Below, piece after piece: positions 8,233 through 16,585 of a stretch of 64,000 nt of DNA (the stretch's first letter is position 1; every line of letters starts with the position of its first letter). Below the pieces are notes generated by a model. It did no database searches. It was not told the origin of the DNA and was given only the letters and a program-made list of their open reading frames with translations. The stretch is from Neobacillus drentensis NBRC 102427. GTDB taxonomy: Bacteria > Bacillota > Bacilli > Bacillales > Cytobacillaceae. A program made the position numbers and the translations under genes. The stretch covers positions 1 to 64,000 of the forward strand of contig NZ_BCUX01000004.1 of assembly GCF_001591445.1 (NCBI RefSeq). Reading direction: 5' to 3'.

Positions 8233-8484
8233 GTGGCAAAATCTAATAAAGCAAAGTGGCTTATCGGGGTGACAGGTACTGCTCTTTCCGCGTTTGTAAT
8301 TAGTCAGGTTGGCGCAAACCAACAGGGTCAGAGCCTGCCATACGATCAACCCATCATTACAGACTCAATGAGCAAGGAGGAAAAGGATTTCGTTCAACTA
8401 GATTGGTCAAATTATTCGATTTATGGGGATGACGTTGTAACGGAAGGTGTTGAACAAAGTGATCGACAAACAAGTAGATCCTGA
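8233..8484 (+). CDS. Small single-pass membrane protein of the redox operon
   Basis: 83 residues from GTG at 8233, with GGGAG upstream. One hydrophobic helix (KWLIGVTGTALSAFVISQV) is followed by a polar extracytoplasmic tail containing KEEKDFVQLDWSNY. Its 3' end overlaps the apbE start by about 38 bp, suggesting translational coupling. No FMN-binding domain and no clear ApbE acceptor motif. Family not recognised; it may be a small partner of the heme protein. Confidence 0.6.
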   Translation: MAKSNKAKWLIGVTGTALSAFVISQVGANQQGQSLPYDQPIITDSMSKEEKDFVQLDWSNYSIYGDDVVTEGVEQSDRQTSRS

Positions 8485-9406
8485 AACGTTTGAAACAATA
8501 ACCTTTGACGCTATGAATACCACCTTTTATTTTGTAGTTTCAAAATGTAAGATGTCGAATTGGAAAGAAGTTATCAAAGGATGGGTTAGGTATGTTGAAA
8601 AGGAGTGGTCTCGATTTCAAGGAGGAGACAATGAGTTAGGACAATTAAATAATTTAAAAGTAGGTCAAAAAATGAAATTATCACTTCCGCTTTACTACGT
8701 CCTACAAAGAGCAGAAGAATATCGCCATAGAACAAACAGTTCATTTTCGCCCTATTTACTATCGCAACTCCAATTTCATGGTTATCAACTATCCTTTCCC
8801 TTCCCAATGAATGGATTCGTTAAGAAGGAGGTAATTCCTCCGATGATTGACAGCAAAACTTCTCCATTTTTGTTTGATCCAAAACAGATTACAGTCATCC
8901 GGACGTCTGAAGGAAAGGTTGATTTAGGAGGAATCGGGAAAGGATATACCGTTCAAGCAGCTGCAAGATGGTTGAAGAATATTGGCGGGGCTTCAGCAGG
9001 GATGGTAGATGGAGGTGGTGACTTAACGGTTTGGTCTGATGGATTAAAGGAATGGAAAATAGGTGTCGCCCATCCACTGCAAAATAATAGGGAAATCGCC
9101 CAATTTCGCCTTAAAAATGGCAGTATCGCAACATCAAATGTAATTTATCGGAGTTGGACCAAAGGAAATGAGAAGAAGCATCATATTTTAAACGGCAGGA
9201 CTGGCTTACCTGCTGAGAATCATATGATTCAAGCGACAGTCATTTCAGAAAACTGTCTGGATGCAGAAGTCGGCGCAAAACTGTGTCTCATCGAAGAAGT
9301 GAAAAATATTAAAACTCAGTTAAAAAAACTAAATTCAGCATGTACTTATCTTCTTGTAAATGATCAAGGGAAAGTTATATCAGACAAATTTGGGGAATTG
9401 ATGTGA
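8447..9406 (+). CDS. apbE: FAD:protein FMN transferase (ApbE family)
   Basis: Up to 319 residues. Motifs: FDAMNTTFYF at the N-terminus, VDLGGIGKGYTVQAAARWL, the flavin-binding GGASAGMVDGGGD, and a C-terminal DAEVGAKLCLI helix with the metal-site Asp. ApbE proteins attach FMN to Thr/Ser of extracytoplasmic redox carriers using FAD. The N-terminus here shows no signal peptide or lipobox, so location is uncertain. The start is ambiguous: GTG 8447, TTG 8450, or GTG 8459, which has the better SD spacing. The stop overlaps the next start (GTGA). Confidence 0.88.
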   Translation: MLNKVIDKQVDPETFETITFDAMNTTFYFVVSKCKMSNWKEVIKGWVRYVEKEWSRFQGGDNELGQLNNLKVGQKMKLSLPLYYVLQRAEEYRHRTNSSFSPYLLSQLQFHGYQLSFPFPMNGFVKKEVIPPMIDSKTSPFLFDPKQITVIRTSEGKVDLGGIGKGYTVQAAARWLKNIGGASAGMVDGGGDLTVWSDGLKEWKIGVAHPLQNNREIAQFRLKNGSIATSNVIYRSWTKGNEKKHHILNGRTGLPAENHMIQATVISENCLDAEVGAKLCLIEEVKNIKTQLKKLNSACTYLLVNDQGKVISDKFGELM

Positions 9407-9966
9407 CCGAATTATTTTCTTCTTGGACATTAATCCGCACGTCAGGATTCTTGGGGTATTACTTCCTAACCCTTTCCCTTTCTCTTGGATTAGTTCAATC
9501 ATTGTCAATACTGAAGAAAAAGAAAGCAATGCTTCTTTCGTTACACCAGAAAAGCAGTTGGTATGGATTGCTTTCGATCATCTTTCATATCATCTTAATT
9601 TGGCAGGATCAATTTGTTCCCTACTCACTAGATGAGCTTTTCATTCCTTTTTTTGCCGAAAACGAACCGCTTTTTTCCGCATTGGGTACTCTATCATTTT
9701 ACTTGTTTTTCCTTGTCGCACTATCCTCCGATTTTTTCATGAAGAAATTGGGGTTTAAGATGTGGAAGAATATTCATTTTGCCGTGTTACCTGCTTGGAT
9801 TTTAATGCTTATTCATGGACTTGCGATTGGGACGGATTCAAGTGAACCGTGGGCGTTATTTATTTACTCTTTTTCGAGCTTTCTAATTATCGTCCTATTG
9901 TTTATTAGGATCACCGATAATGCTTCGAAACATCAAAGCTCCAGCCGCAAAAATCTTAAATGCTAA
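9403..9966 (+). CDS. Ferric reductase-like bis-heme transmembrane protein
   Basis: 187 residues, six hydrophobic segments. Two His pairs with 13-residue spacing, H48/H62 and H125/H138, sit in neighbouring helices as in ferric reductase-like and MsrQ/YedZ cytochrome domains, where they ligate two b-hemes. It lacks a FAD/NADPH module, so it would pass electrons from the quinone pool or a partner rather than directly from NADPH. The GTG start overlaps the apbE stop by 4 bp. Ends the redox operon. Confidence 0.75.
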   Translation: MTELFSSWTLIRTSGFLGYYFLTLSLSLGLVQSLSILKKKKAMLLSLHQKSSWYGLLSIIFHIILIWQDQFVPYSLDELFIPFFAENEPLFSALGTLSFYLFFLVALSSDFFMKKLGFKMWKNIHFAVLPAWILMLIHGLAIGTDSSEPWALFIYSFSSFLIIVLLFIRITDNASKHQSSSRKNLKC

Positions 9967-9967
9967 T

Positions 9968-9999
9968 AAACGTCAGCTCCGTAAGCTGGCGTTTATCTT
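9968..9999. terminator. Bidirectional terminator between the redox operon and the two-component genes
   Basis: AAACGTCAGCT (9968-9978) pairs with AGCTGGCGTTT (9984-9994) with one G-T pair. Located between convergent genes and just overlapping the kinase stop. Confidence 0.8.
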
Positions 10000-11231
10000 T
10001 TGTCCTTAAAACTCACCGTAAACACTGTTCCCTCTCCTTCATTACTGACTACATATATTTCTCCGCCATGGGCCTTAACAATGGTTTGAGCAATCGAAAG
10101 ACCCAAGCCTGCCCCACCTTTTCCCCGTGACAAATCGGCACGATAAAACCGATCGAAAATAAACGGCAGGTCCTTGGATGTGATCCCGCAGCCTGTATCA
10201 CGAACAGTTATTATTTTTACCCCATTTTCTGAATGTAAAGATAAGCTAACCTTGCCTTCCGTTGTGTACCTTATAGCATTATCGAGCAAAATATATAGTA
10301 ATTGTTGAACTCTTACTTCATCACAGATAAAAGTGATATCCGTTTGGATATTTTGTTCAAATTGAATACTTTCCGGTGCTATCCTTGAGAATTTTTTAAA
10401 AACGGTCATTAATAAGCCTGATAGATTTACCTCTTTCATCTCCAAGCTTAATTGGTCATTATCACTTCTTGCTAAAAATAAAAGATTATTGATTAGACTG
10501 CTCATGAGATTTGCTTCTGTTTTGACATCTTCCAGAACCTCTTGCCCGTAAGAACTTAAATTTTCTTTTTCTTCCCTCATCAATACATCAACGGAGCTAT
10601 AAAAAATACTTAGCGGAGTTCTTATTTCATGAGAAGCGTCAGAAACAAATTTTTCTTGTTTCTGAAAGGCATTTGTTATTGGTTTCATTGCTTGCCCTGC
10701 AAAATAATAGCCCAAGCCTGCAAATAACAAGCTAAAAAGTAAGGTTAATCCAATGAGAGTCCATGTGATATTTTGAATCAGGTGCTTTTCGCTTGAAATA
10801 TTCATCCCAAGAATAACAAAATCGTACGGGTTTTCATTGAGTGACAGAGGTCGTTTAACTAAGAGGAGATGTTCCTGTTTCCAATCCACTCTTTCTGTAA
10901 ATGACTTTCCTTTTGTCAGCATATTTTCTTCTATCCAACTAGAGAGGGATGGAAGTGATTCCTCCCCATAAATCAGTTCAGCCTGTCGATTGTAAACGTA
11001 GTAAAATATCGCTCGGTTTGGATCTTTCTCTAAGCCATGATGTTTTTTTTCATAGAGCTCTTCGATAAAGTCCGATTTTTCTTTATTAAAATATACGTTT
11101 ATTTCATCTAATTCTTTTTCATTTATTTCATCTGAGATCAATAAATAAAGCAAGCCAATAAATGATACAAGTACACAAAGGAGCGACAAGGAATAGAGTA
11201 AGGTTAACTTTGCTTTCACTTGGCTAAACAT
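9993..11231 (-). CDS. Sensor histidine kinase (OmpR partner type)
   Basis: 412 residues: TM1 about 10-32, an extracytoplasmic sensor of about 120 residues, TM2 about 155-177, HisKA with phospho-acceptor H201 in SHEIRTPLS, then a HATPase_c domain with N (LLDNAIRYTT), G1 (DTGCGI) and G2 (GKGGAGLGLSI) boxes. No obvious HAMP. The 3' neighbour is the convergent ApbE/heme operon, an attractive but unproven target. Its start overlaps the response-regulator stop by 8 bp. Confidence 0.9.
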   Translation of the reverse strand: MFSQVKAKLTLLYSLSLLCVLVSFIGLLYLLISDEINEKELDEINVYFNKEKSDFIEELYEKKHHGLEKDPNRAIFYYVYNRQAELIYGEESLPSLSSWIEENMLTKGKSFTERVDWKQEHLLLVKRPLSLNENPYDFVILGMNISSEKHLIQNITWTLIGLTLLFSLLFAGLGYYFAGQAMKPITNAFQKQEKFVSDASHEIRTPLSIFYSSVDVLMREEKENLSSYGQEVLEDVKTEANLMSSLINNLLFLARSDNDQLSLEMKEVNLSGLLMTVFKKFSRIAPESIQFEQNIQTDITFICDEVRVQQLLYILLDNAIRYTTEGKVSLSLHSENGVKIITVRDTGCGITSKDLPFIFDRFYRADLSRGKGGAGLGLSIAQTIVKAHGGEIYVVSNEGEGTVFTVSFKDKR

Positions 11232-11901
11232 CGGAATGTCTCACTTTATAACCGATTCCGCGAATATTTTGAATTAACGATGGAACCCCCGGTAAATCTA
11301 TCTTTTTTCGAACTAATTTTACCAATGCATCCAAGGCATTATCAGAGACTTCTGTCTCATAGCCCCACAGTTTTTCAAACAATAGCTCTCTTGTCAGTAC
11401 TTGATTATGGTTTCGAAATAATAGTTCTAAAAGATGGTATTCTTTTTTTGTTAATTCAATTATGGAATCGTTTCTTTTTAAGACATGAGTATTTAGGTCG
11501 AGGGTTAAATCAGCGAGAGTGATTACTTCTTCTAAAGGTTTTTCTTTTCTGCGGCTTATCGCTCTTATCCGTGCTAATAACTCATTCAATTCAAACGGCT
11601 TAACAATATAATCATCGGCACCTGAATCAAGACCTAAGATGATATCTTGATTGGCATCCTTTGCAGTTACAAATAAAATTCCACTCTGGATTCCTTTTTG
11701 ACGCAGCCTTTTACAAACAGCTAAACCATCTTGTCCCGGCATCATCCAATCCAAAATAATGACATCGTAAGTAAGAAGGCTGGCATGGTCATATGCTTCC
11801 TTCCCATTCTTTACCCAATCAACGCGGTGAAATTCGTTTTGAAGTAAGTGGGCAACTAACTTCCCAAGTCGGACATCATCCTCTGCCAGTAATATATTCA
11901 C
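11224..11901 (-). CDS. OmpR-family response regulator
   Basis: 225 residues from GTG 11901 (GAGGAG 9 nt upstream, better than the ATG at 11946). Receiver domain with acidic pocket AEDD and phospho-acceptor D51 (ILDWMMPGQDG), the conserved KPF Lys, then a winged-helix DNA-binding domain ending IRGIGYKVR. Co-transcribed with the kinase. Candidate regulator of the adjacent redox operon. Confidence 0.9.
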   Translation of the reverse strand: MNILLAEDDVRLGKLVAHLLQNEFHRVDWVKNGKEAYDHASLLTYDVIILDWMMPGQDGLAVCKRLRQKGIQSGILFVTAKDANQDIILGLDSGADDYIVKPFELNELLARIRAISRRKEKPLEEVITLADLTLDLNTHVLKRNDSIIELTKKEYHLLELLFRNHNQVLTRELLFEKLWGYETEVSDNALDALVKLVRKKIDLPGVPSLIQNIRGIGYKVRHSDV

Positions 11902-12010
11902 ATGCTCCAGCTCCTCTTTCAAAAAAATTCCTTTTGCTTTTATCATAGCAAGCTTTTCTGAAAAAAGAGTGAAAAATCCATGAACGTATTGGGAGGAAAG
12001 AATGATTAAC

Positions 12011-12595
12011 CTAATCTATGTAAATTTGCTCCTTTCGAAAAGAGGTAATCAGACTCGCTAATAGTCCCACAATTGCTACGATGATCAATGAATAAAAAAG
12101 TTTCACATCTTGAAGCAGAAAGAGGCCAGTAATAATGATGACGGCGTCCATCGCAAACATAATGACACCAACATTCACCTTTGACCATTTGGCAATGATT
12201 AATGCAAGCAAGTCCATACCTCCAGGACTAATATGATGTCGGAGCATAACCCCAACCCCACTACCAATAATCATCGCCCCAATAATCACACTACTAATAA
12301 TCGGCAAATGGAACATTCCATCCAATGGGACCAACAACTCTATCATGAGTCCTGTACAGATTGCCCCAATTACACCGTTGAAAAAATAACCAGGATCTGA
12401 TTTAAATGCGAACATATACACAGGGATATTAAGAAGAATAAAAGTAATTCCCGTTTTAAAACCAAATATATATTTTAGCAATAGGCTGATGCCTAAAAAC
12501 CCTCCATTAATAATGTTCAAAGGAAGAATAAACCCATTTATACCAATCCCAATCATGGTACTCCCAAACCCAATTATCAGCAATTTCTTGATCAT
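12011..12595 (-). CDS. Short YitT-family membrane protein (no C-terminal DUF2179)
   Basis: 194 residues starting MIKKLLIIGFG (AAGGG 7-9 nt upstream of 12595). It carries the DUF161/YitT membrane core with GININGFILPLNIINGGFLGIS and the later SPGGMDLLALIIAKW motif, about six TM helices. Unlike the two other YitT paralogues in the window it stops after the membrane part. Function of the family is unknown. Possibly downstream of, but separate from, the NhaC gene. Confidence 0.8.
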   Translation of the reverse strand: MIKKLLIIGFGSTMIGIGINGFILPLNIINGGFLGISLLLKYIFGFKTGITFILLNIPVYMFAFKSDPGYFFNGVIGAICTGLMIELLVPLDGMFHLPIISSVIIGAMIIGSGVGVMLRHHISPGGMDLLALIIAKWSKVNVGVIMFAMDAVIIITGLFLLQDVKLFYSLIIVAIVGLLASLITSFRKEQIYID

Positions 12596-12682
12596 ATAAT
12601 TCATCCCTTGTCCCAATTCTTTATTACCACATATATGATAGAAGGAGGAACTTCATTCGAAGGGATTCATTTTAGTTCGCAG

Positions 12683-12708
12683 AAAAGGAGTCACAAAGGA
12701 CTCCTTTT
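12683..12708 (-). terminator. Terminator of the NhaC-type gene
   Basis: AAAAGGAGTC (12683-12692) pairs with GACTCCTTTT (12699-12708). It runs into the stop codon of the antiporter gene. Confidence 0.8.
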
Positions 12709-14033
12709 TAAGCAATTGCTGTTTGTTTTTCTTTGGATTTTCGAGTCTGTTTAACCACGGATACCAACATCGTTAAAATGGGTAATATCCATAAAAAAAG
12801 CGCAAAAGGCAGATATTCAATGATTGGAATACCGACGATTGTACTGCACATGATGGCAAGGACACTCCACGGCACTACTCCTGGAAATAGCATGGTTGTG
12901 TCCCCCATGACTCTTGCTAACTCCTCTTTTCCATAATTCCTCGACCAATGTGGTAGGAAGGACCTCCCGGTAAGAATAATTGGCAAGGTTTGATTGGCCG
13001 CAATTAACGTAATCAAAAAGGTTGCCAGAAGTGTTTTAAAGGTATCACCAGTTAGAGAACGAGATGATTGTAACCACTTATCTAAATAAGGCTGAATGAC
13101 ATTCATTTCTTCCAACAGGCCATTATACGCACCTGCCAAGCCTAAAAACAGGAGCAATTCATACATATGAAGGAACCCACCGCCCAGACCCTCGATGCCG
13201 TGCCATAAAGAGAATACGAGTTGAGGTAAAGTTGTTCCGCTGAAAAGTGCAATGACTGCAGCTGATATTATGCTAGTTAAAAAGGCATAAACAATGCTAA
13301 TTCTTAATAGAACAAACGTTATTAGGATGAGCGGGGGGATAAATCGTACAACTGATAGTTCATTCCAACTTACTTGTTGCTGATTAGTAACAGCTGTTTG
13401 TGAGACCAGATAGTCCGCAACCCCATAAAAGCAAAGGCATAGAATAATTGCCGCTATGGTAGTTATAAACATCGCCTTCCATTGTCTTTTTACCGGTAAT
13501 TCCACCGTATGTGATAAAAGTTGATGCGCACTTGAAAACGGTGAAGTCCTGTCCCCTACAAACGCTCCTGATACCAAGGCACCAGCCACTATTTCAACAG
13601 GAAGGTGCAAGACGATAGCCGTACCGATAATTGGTAAACCAATCGCGCTTAAAGTGCCTACCGTGGTGCCAAGCAGCATCGAAAATACCATGGCACTAAG
13701 AAACGATAAGACAAGAAAATGATGCGGTGTAATAAAATGCAGAGCAATTTTTACCATTTGTTGAATGGTACCTGATAAGTACCAAGACGGCAGTAAAAAA
13801 CTAACCAGGAATAGAATTAGAATAACGATTCTTGTCTTAGTAACACCCAATATACTAATATGCAGGATCTTTTTTATCGATAGATTTTTCCTTTTTGCTA
13901 ACCAAATAAGCAGGAGATAGCCTGGAAAAAATCCAACCACGAGGGGGTGATGAAAGATAACGGACCAAACCACCCCTGTTAAAGTAATGAGCAAAAGCAG
14001 CAAAACTTGTCTTAATGAAAACTTATCAATCAT
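12708..14033 (-). CDS. NhaC-family Na+/H+ (or organic cation/malate) antiporter
   Basis: 441 residues from the ATG at 14033 (AAGGGTGGG 7 nt upstream; the longer frame has an uncharacteristic polar leader). About 11-12 TM helices. The family-typical GAFVGDRTSPFSSAHQLLS block with its acidic residue lies near residue 160-180, and AANQTLPIILTGR near 330-342. Inner-membrane secondary transporter; the exact substrate cannot be told from sequence. Confidence 0.8.
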   Translation of the reverse strand: MIDKFSLRQVLLLLLITLTGVVWSVIFHHPLVVGFFPGYLLLIWLAKRKNLSIKKILHISILGVTKTRIVILILFLVSFLLPSWYLSGTIQQMVKIALHFITPHHFLVLSFLSAMVFSMLLGTTVGTLSAIGLPIIGTAIVLHLPVEIVAGALVSGAFVGDRTSPFSSAHQLLSHTVELPVKRQWKAMFITTIAAIILCLCFYGVADYLVSQTAVTNQQQVSWNELSVVRFIPPLILITFVLLRISIVYAFLTSIISAAVIALFSGTTLPQLVFSLWHGIEGLGGGFLHMYELLLFLGLAGAYNGLLEEMNVIQPYLDKWLQSSRSLTGDTFKTLLATFLITLIAANQTLPIILTGRSFLPHWSRNYGKEELARVMGDTTMLFPGVVPWSVLAIMCSTIVGIPIIEYLPFALFLWILPILTMLVSVVKQTRKSKEKQTAIA

Positions 14034-14111
14034 AGAAGAACCCACCCTTTGTTTACCAAACATCTTTTCATTATAAGGAAAAGTTCTCCTTTCGAATAGG
14101 AAAAATTTATA

Positions 14112-14138
14112 TAAAAAGAGCCGCAAAACTGTCGGCTC
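14112..14138 (-). terminator. Terminator of the ABC-F gene
   Basis: On the minus strand GAGCCG, a 9-nt loop, CGGCTC, then five T residues. Confidence 0.85.
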
Positions 14139-14185
14139 CATTATTCCTAAAAAGCATTATAAACAAATTGACATTCTTTCCGGTT

Positions 14186-16060
14186 TTAGATGATTTCCTC
14201 TAGCTGTTGGTAGAGACGGTCACGGCTGTTTTCTCGCAATTCTAATTCATGATATATTTTTTGCAGTAACTCCAGCTCGCTTTCAACTCCAAGTTTTTGT
14301 TTTAGATCTTGAATTTCTGCCTCAATTTCCTCGATTTCCACTTCAAGTACGCCTACCTTATCTTCTTCCACCTTTGATACTTTTGGCAAGGAAGTTTTGC
14401 TCAACACCGGCTTTTCCGGTGGTTGTTTGATCGTGATTGTTTCTTCCAGTTTACGCTTTGCCCAGTCATAGTTTCCATCGAAAAAGCGAACAGTCCCATC
14501 CTGAAGCCAGTAGATTTTCTTAAATAGTTTATTGAGGAAATAGCGGTCGTGGGACACAGCTAATATCGTTCCGTTAAAATGTTCTAGCGCCTCCTCTAAC
14601 ACCTCGCTGGAATCAATATCGAGATGATTGGTCGGTTCATCTAGGATCAAAAGATTAATATCCTGGTACATCAACTGGGCAAGTCTAAGTCTCATTCTTT
14701 CTCCACCGCTTAGTTGACTTACCTTGCGGAATACGGCTGGGCCGTAGAATAAAAACCGGGCTAAAATATGACGCGCTTCTCCTTCATTGACGACTACTTC
14801 AGACCGAAATACATCAATCAGCTGCTGATCGCCGATTTGAGTAAAGACATGTTGTGACAGATAACCAACTTTCACATTACTTCCAACCTTGACCACACCT
14901 TTATCCGGTTCCATTTCCTTTAGAATCATTTTTAAAAGCGTAGATTTACCAGTGCCATTCTCCCCGACAATGGCGGTACGGTCCTTAAATTGAATAAGCA
15001 GGTTCACGCGGTCAAACAAGGTCCTGCTTCCAAAACTCTTCGTAACGTCTTCTATTACGATCACATCTTTGCCGCTACGGTCAGCTGCCTCGAAATCGAT
15101 CGCCATTTTTTTGACATCTATCTTGGGACGCTCCAGTTTTTCAATCCGATCCAGTGCCCTTTGCATATTTGTCGCTCGTTTGTGAAGAGCTGCACTTGGT
15201 GGGTTGGAGCGGTTTGCCCACTCACGGAGACGCTTAATCGCCTCTTTCATCTTTTTTATTTTCTTCTGTTGTTCTTGATACTCCTGAAATTCTCTTAACA
15301 ATCGCAATTCTTTCTCTTTCACATAGCCGCTGAAATTCGTATGGTAGAGTTCAATTTCTCCATCTTCCATTTCCAGCACCTTTGTGACAACCTCATCTAA
15401 AAAATAACGGTCATGGGAGATGAGGATAATTGTTCCCGTGTATTCCTTTAGGAAGGCCCCCAGCCATTCAATCGCCTTCAAATCTAAATGATTTGTCGGT
15501 TCATCAAGCAACAAAAGTTCTGGATTTTTCAATAAACTCAAACCCAGTCCAACTTTTGTTTTCTCCCCTCCGCTTAATGATGAGAAAGTTTTTTCAAGCA
15601 GGTCAGTAATATTTAACCCGTTTGCAATCCGGTCCAATTGAGCATCCATATCGTATCCGCCATTTAAGATAAACTCATCTTGCAGTTTCCCGTAATGATC
15701 CATTAATCTTTGGAGATCACTAGGAGCAATATCCTGCCCCATTTCAACCTCTAATTGCTGCAGCTTGGTTTCTGCTGCTGTTAATTTCTCAAAAGCAGTT
15801 TTTAATACTTCCTTCCCTGTCAGCTCTTTATAATCAGGAATCTGAGCTAGATAGCCGATTTTGAGACCTTTTTTCCAATGAATAACCCCTTCATCAACCG
15901 TTTCCTGATTTGCAAGTAATTTTAATAATGTTGTTTTGCCGCCGCCGTTGCGTCCGACAAGACCCATCCGGCTTCCTTCCTGTACTTCAATGGATAAGTC
16001 TTTAAAAATTATATTTCCACCAAATGATTTGGCTATATGATTAACGCTGCAAATTATCAT
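14186..16060 (-). CDS. ABC-F family ribosome-associated ATPase
   Basis: 624 residues from ATG 16060 (AAGGAG 7 nt upstream). Two nucleotide-binding domains without membrane segments: Walker A GRNGGGKTT and GENGTGKST, signatures LSGGEKTKV and LSGGERMRL, Walker B LLLLDEPTNHLD and LLILDEPTNHLD. A charged inter-domain linker (about 245-315) would reach the ribosomal P/E site, and a C-terminal coiled coil follows (about 575-624). ABC-F proteins rescue stalled or drug-bound ribosomes. The leader-peptide attenuator upstream suggests an antibiotic-inducible resistance factor rather than a housekeeping member. Confidence 0.9.
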   Translation of the reverse strand: MIICSVNHIAKSFGGNIIFKDLSIEVQEGSRMGLVGRNGGGKTTLLKLLANQETVDEGVIHWKKGLKIGYLAQIPDYKELTGKEVLKTAFEKLTAAETKLQQLEVEMGQDIAPSDLQRLMDHYGKLQDEFILNGGYDMDAQLDRIANGLNITDLLEKTFSSLSGGEKTKVGLGLSLLKNPELLLLDEPTNHLDLKAIEWLGAFLKEYTGTIILISHDRYFLDEVVTKVLEMEDGEIELYHTNFSGYVKEKELRLLREFQEYQEQQKKIKKMKEAIKRLREWANRSNPPSAALHKRATNMQRALDRIEKLERPKIDVKKMAIDFEAADRSGKDVIVIEDVTKSFGSRTLFDRVNLLIQFKDRTAIVGENGTGKSTLLKMILKEMEPDKGVVKVGSNVKVGYLSQHVFTQIGDQQLIDVFRSEVVVNEGEARHILARFLFYGPAVFRKVSQLSGGERMRLRLAQLMYQDINLLILDEPTNHLDIDSSEVLEEALEHFNGTILAVSHDRYFLNKLFKKIYWLQDGTVRFFDGNYDWAKRKLEETITIKQPPEKPVLSKTSLPKVSKVEEDKVGVLEVEIEEIEAEIQDLKQKLGVESELELLQKIYHELELRENSRDRLYQQLEEII

Positions 16061-16113
16061 GTTCATTCTCCTTTTTCATAAAAATTAAAGATGAACACTC
16101 TCTTTTTAATAAT

Positions 16114-16192
16114 AAAAAGGCCGCGGGCATCTATTACGACCCGCAGCTTTTAAAAAAGGGCATGAAAAAAGAGTGCGTCAAGATGCACTCTC
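16114..16192 (-). promoter_or_regulatory. Twin-terminator attenuator in the ABC-F leader
   Basis: Two intrinsic terminators in series between the leader ORF and the ABC-F gene. The first is AGAGTGC (16170-16176)/GCACTCT (16185-16191) with a six-T tail. The second is GC-rich, GCCGCGGG (16120-16127)/CCCGCAGC (16140-16147) with one mismatch and a five-T tail. Their position on the gene's 5' side, after a translated short ORF, is the layout of ribosome-mediated attenuation of antibiotic genes. Confidence 0.65.
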
Positions 16193-16199
16193 TTCCTAC

Positions 16200-16361
16200 C
16201 TATTTTTGGTGGGGAAAGAGATGTGTTATCGTTCTATATTCATTTTTTTGTTTTGAAAAAAGGGCAGACTCCCCCCCTTTGAAAACTACACCATGAAAAA
16301 TTGCACGATAAATATTAAGAGCTTCCAACCATAATAACCGTGCAAAAATAGAACGATTCAT
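16200..16361 (-). CDS. Putative 53-residue leader peptide of the ABC-F gene
   Basis: ATG at 16361 preceded by GGAGG (10-nt spacing). The peptide begins MNRSIFARLLWLEALNIYR. A further weak stem (AAAGGG/CCCTTT plus T run, plus 16254-16280) lies inside the ORF. The stop codon falls just 8 nt before the first terminator, so a ribosome paused or finishing here would influence its folding. Coding function is inferred from the ribosome site and position only. Confidence 0.55.
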   Translation of the reverse strand: MNRSIFARLLWLEALNIYRAIFHGVVFKGGESALFSKQKNEYRTITHLFPHQK

Positions 16362-16397
16362 CTCTTCTCCACCTCCGTTTCTAATCAAGTTATTTTT

Positions 16398-16426
16398 ATT
16401 GTAAATTTTTCTGATAACGATTGCAA
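16398..16426 (-). promoter_or_regulatory. Sigma-A promoter of the ABC-F leader transcript
   Basis: Minus-strand TTGCAA (16421-16426), a 17-nt spacer, TACAAT (16398-16403). Predicted start near 16390 gives a leader of about 330 nt before the ABC-F ATG. Confidence 0.65.
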
Positions 16427-16465
16427 GCCCGTTTTTTCTGATTAATCTAAAGGTTGGGAGTTTGA

Positions 16466-16577
16466 TTCCGCCAAATGAGGTAGTTATTCCGCCAACATTT
16501 GGGTGAATTCCGCCAAACCGAAAGATTATTCCGCCAAACTTTAACGTGATTCCGCCTACTTAGCCACTTTTTCCGCC
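16466..16577. repeat. Six TTCCGCC motifs at exact 21-bp period
   Basis: TTCCGCC begins at 16466, 16487, 16508, 16529, 16550 and 16571: five intervals of exactly 21 bp with diverged sequence between. Five copies have A before and four are followed by AA. Read on the minus strand in one frame the units would give heptads beginning W-R-N, but no ribosome site precedes that frame and it runs out of the 3' end of another gene. 21 bp equals two helical turns. Confidence 0.85.
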
Positions 16578-16585
16578 AACACACT

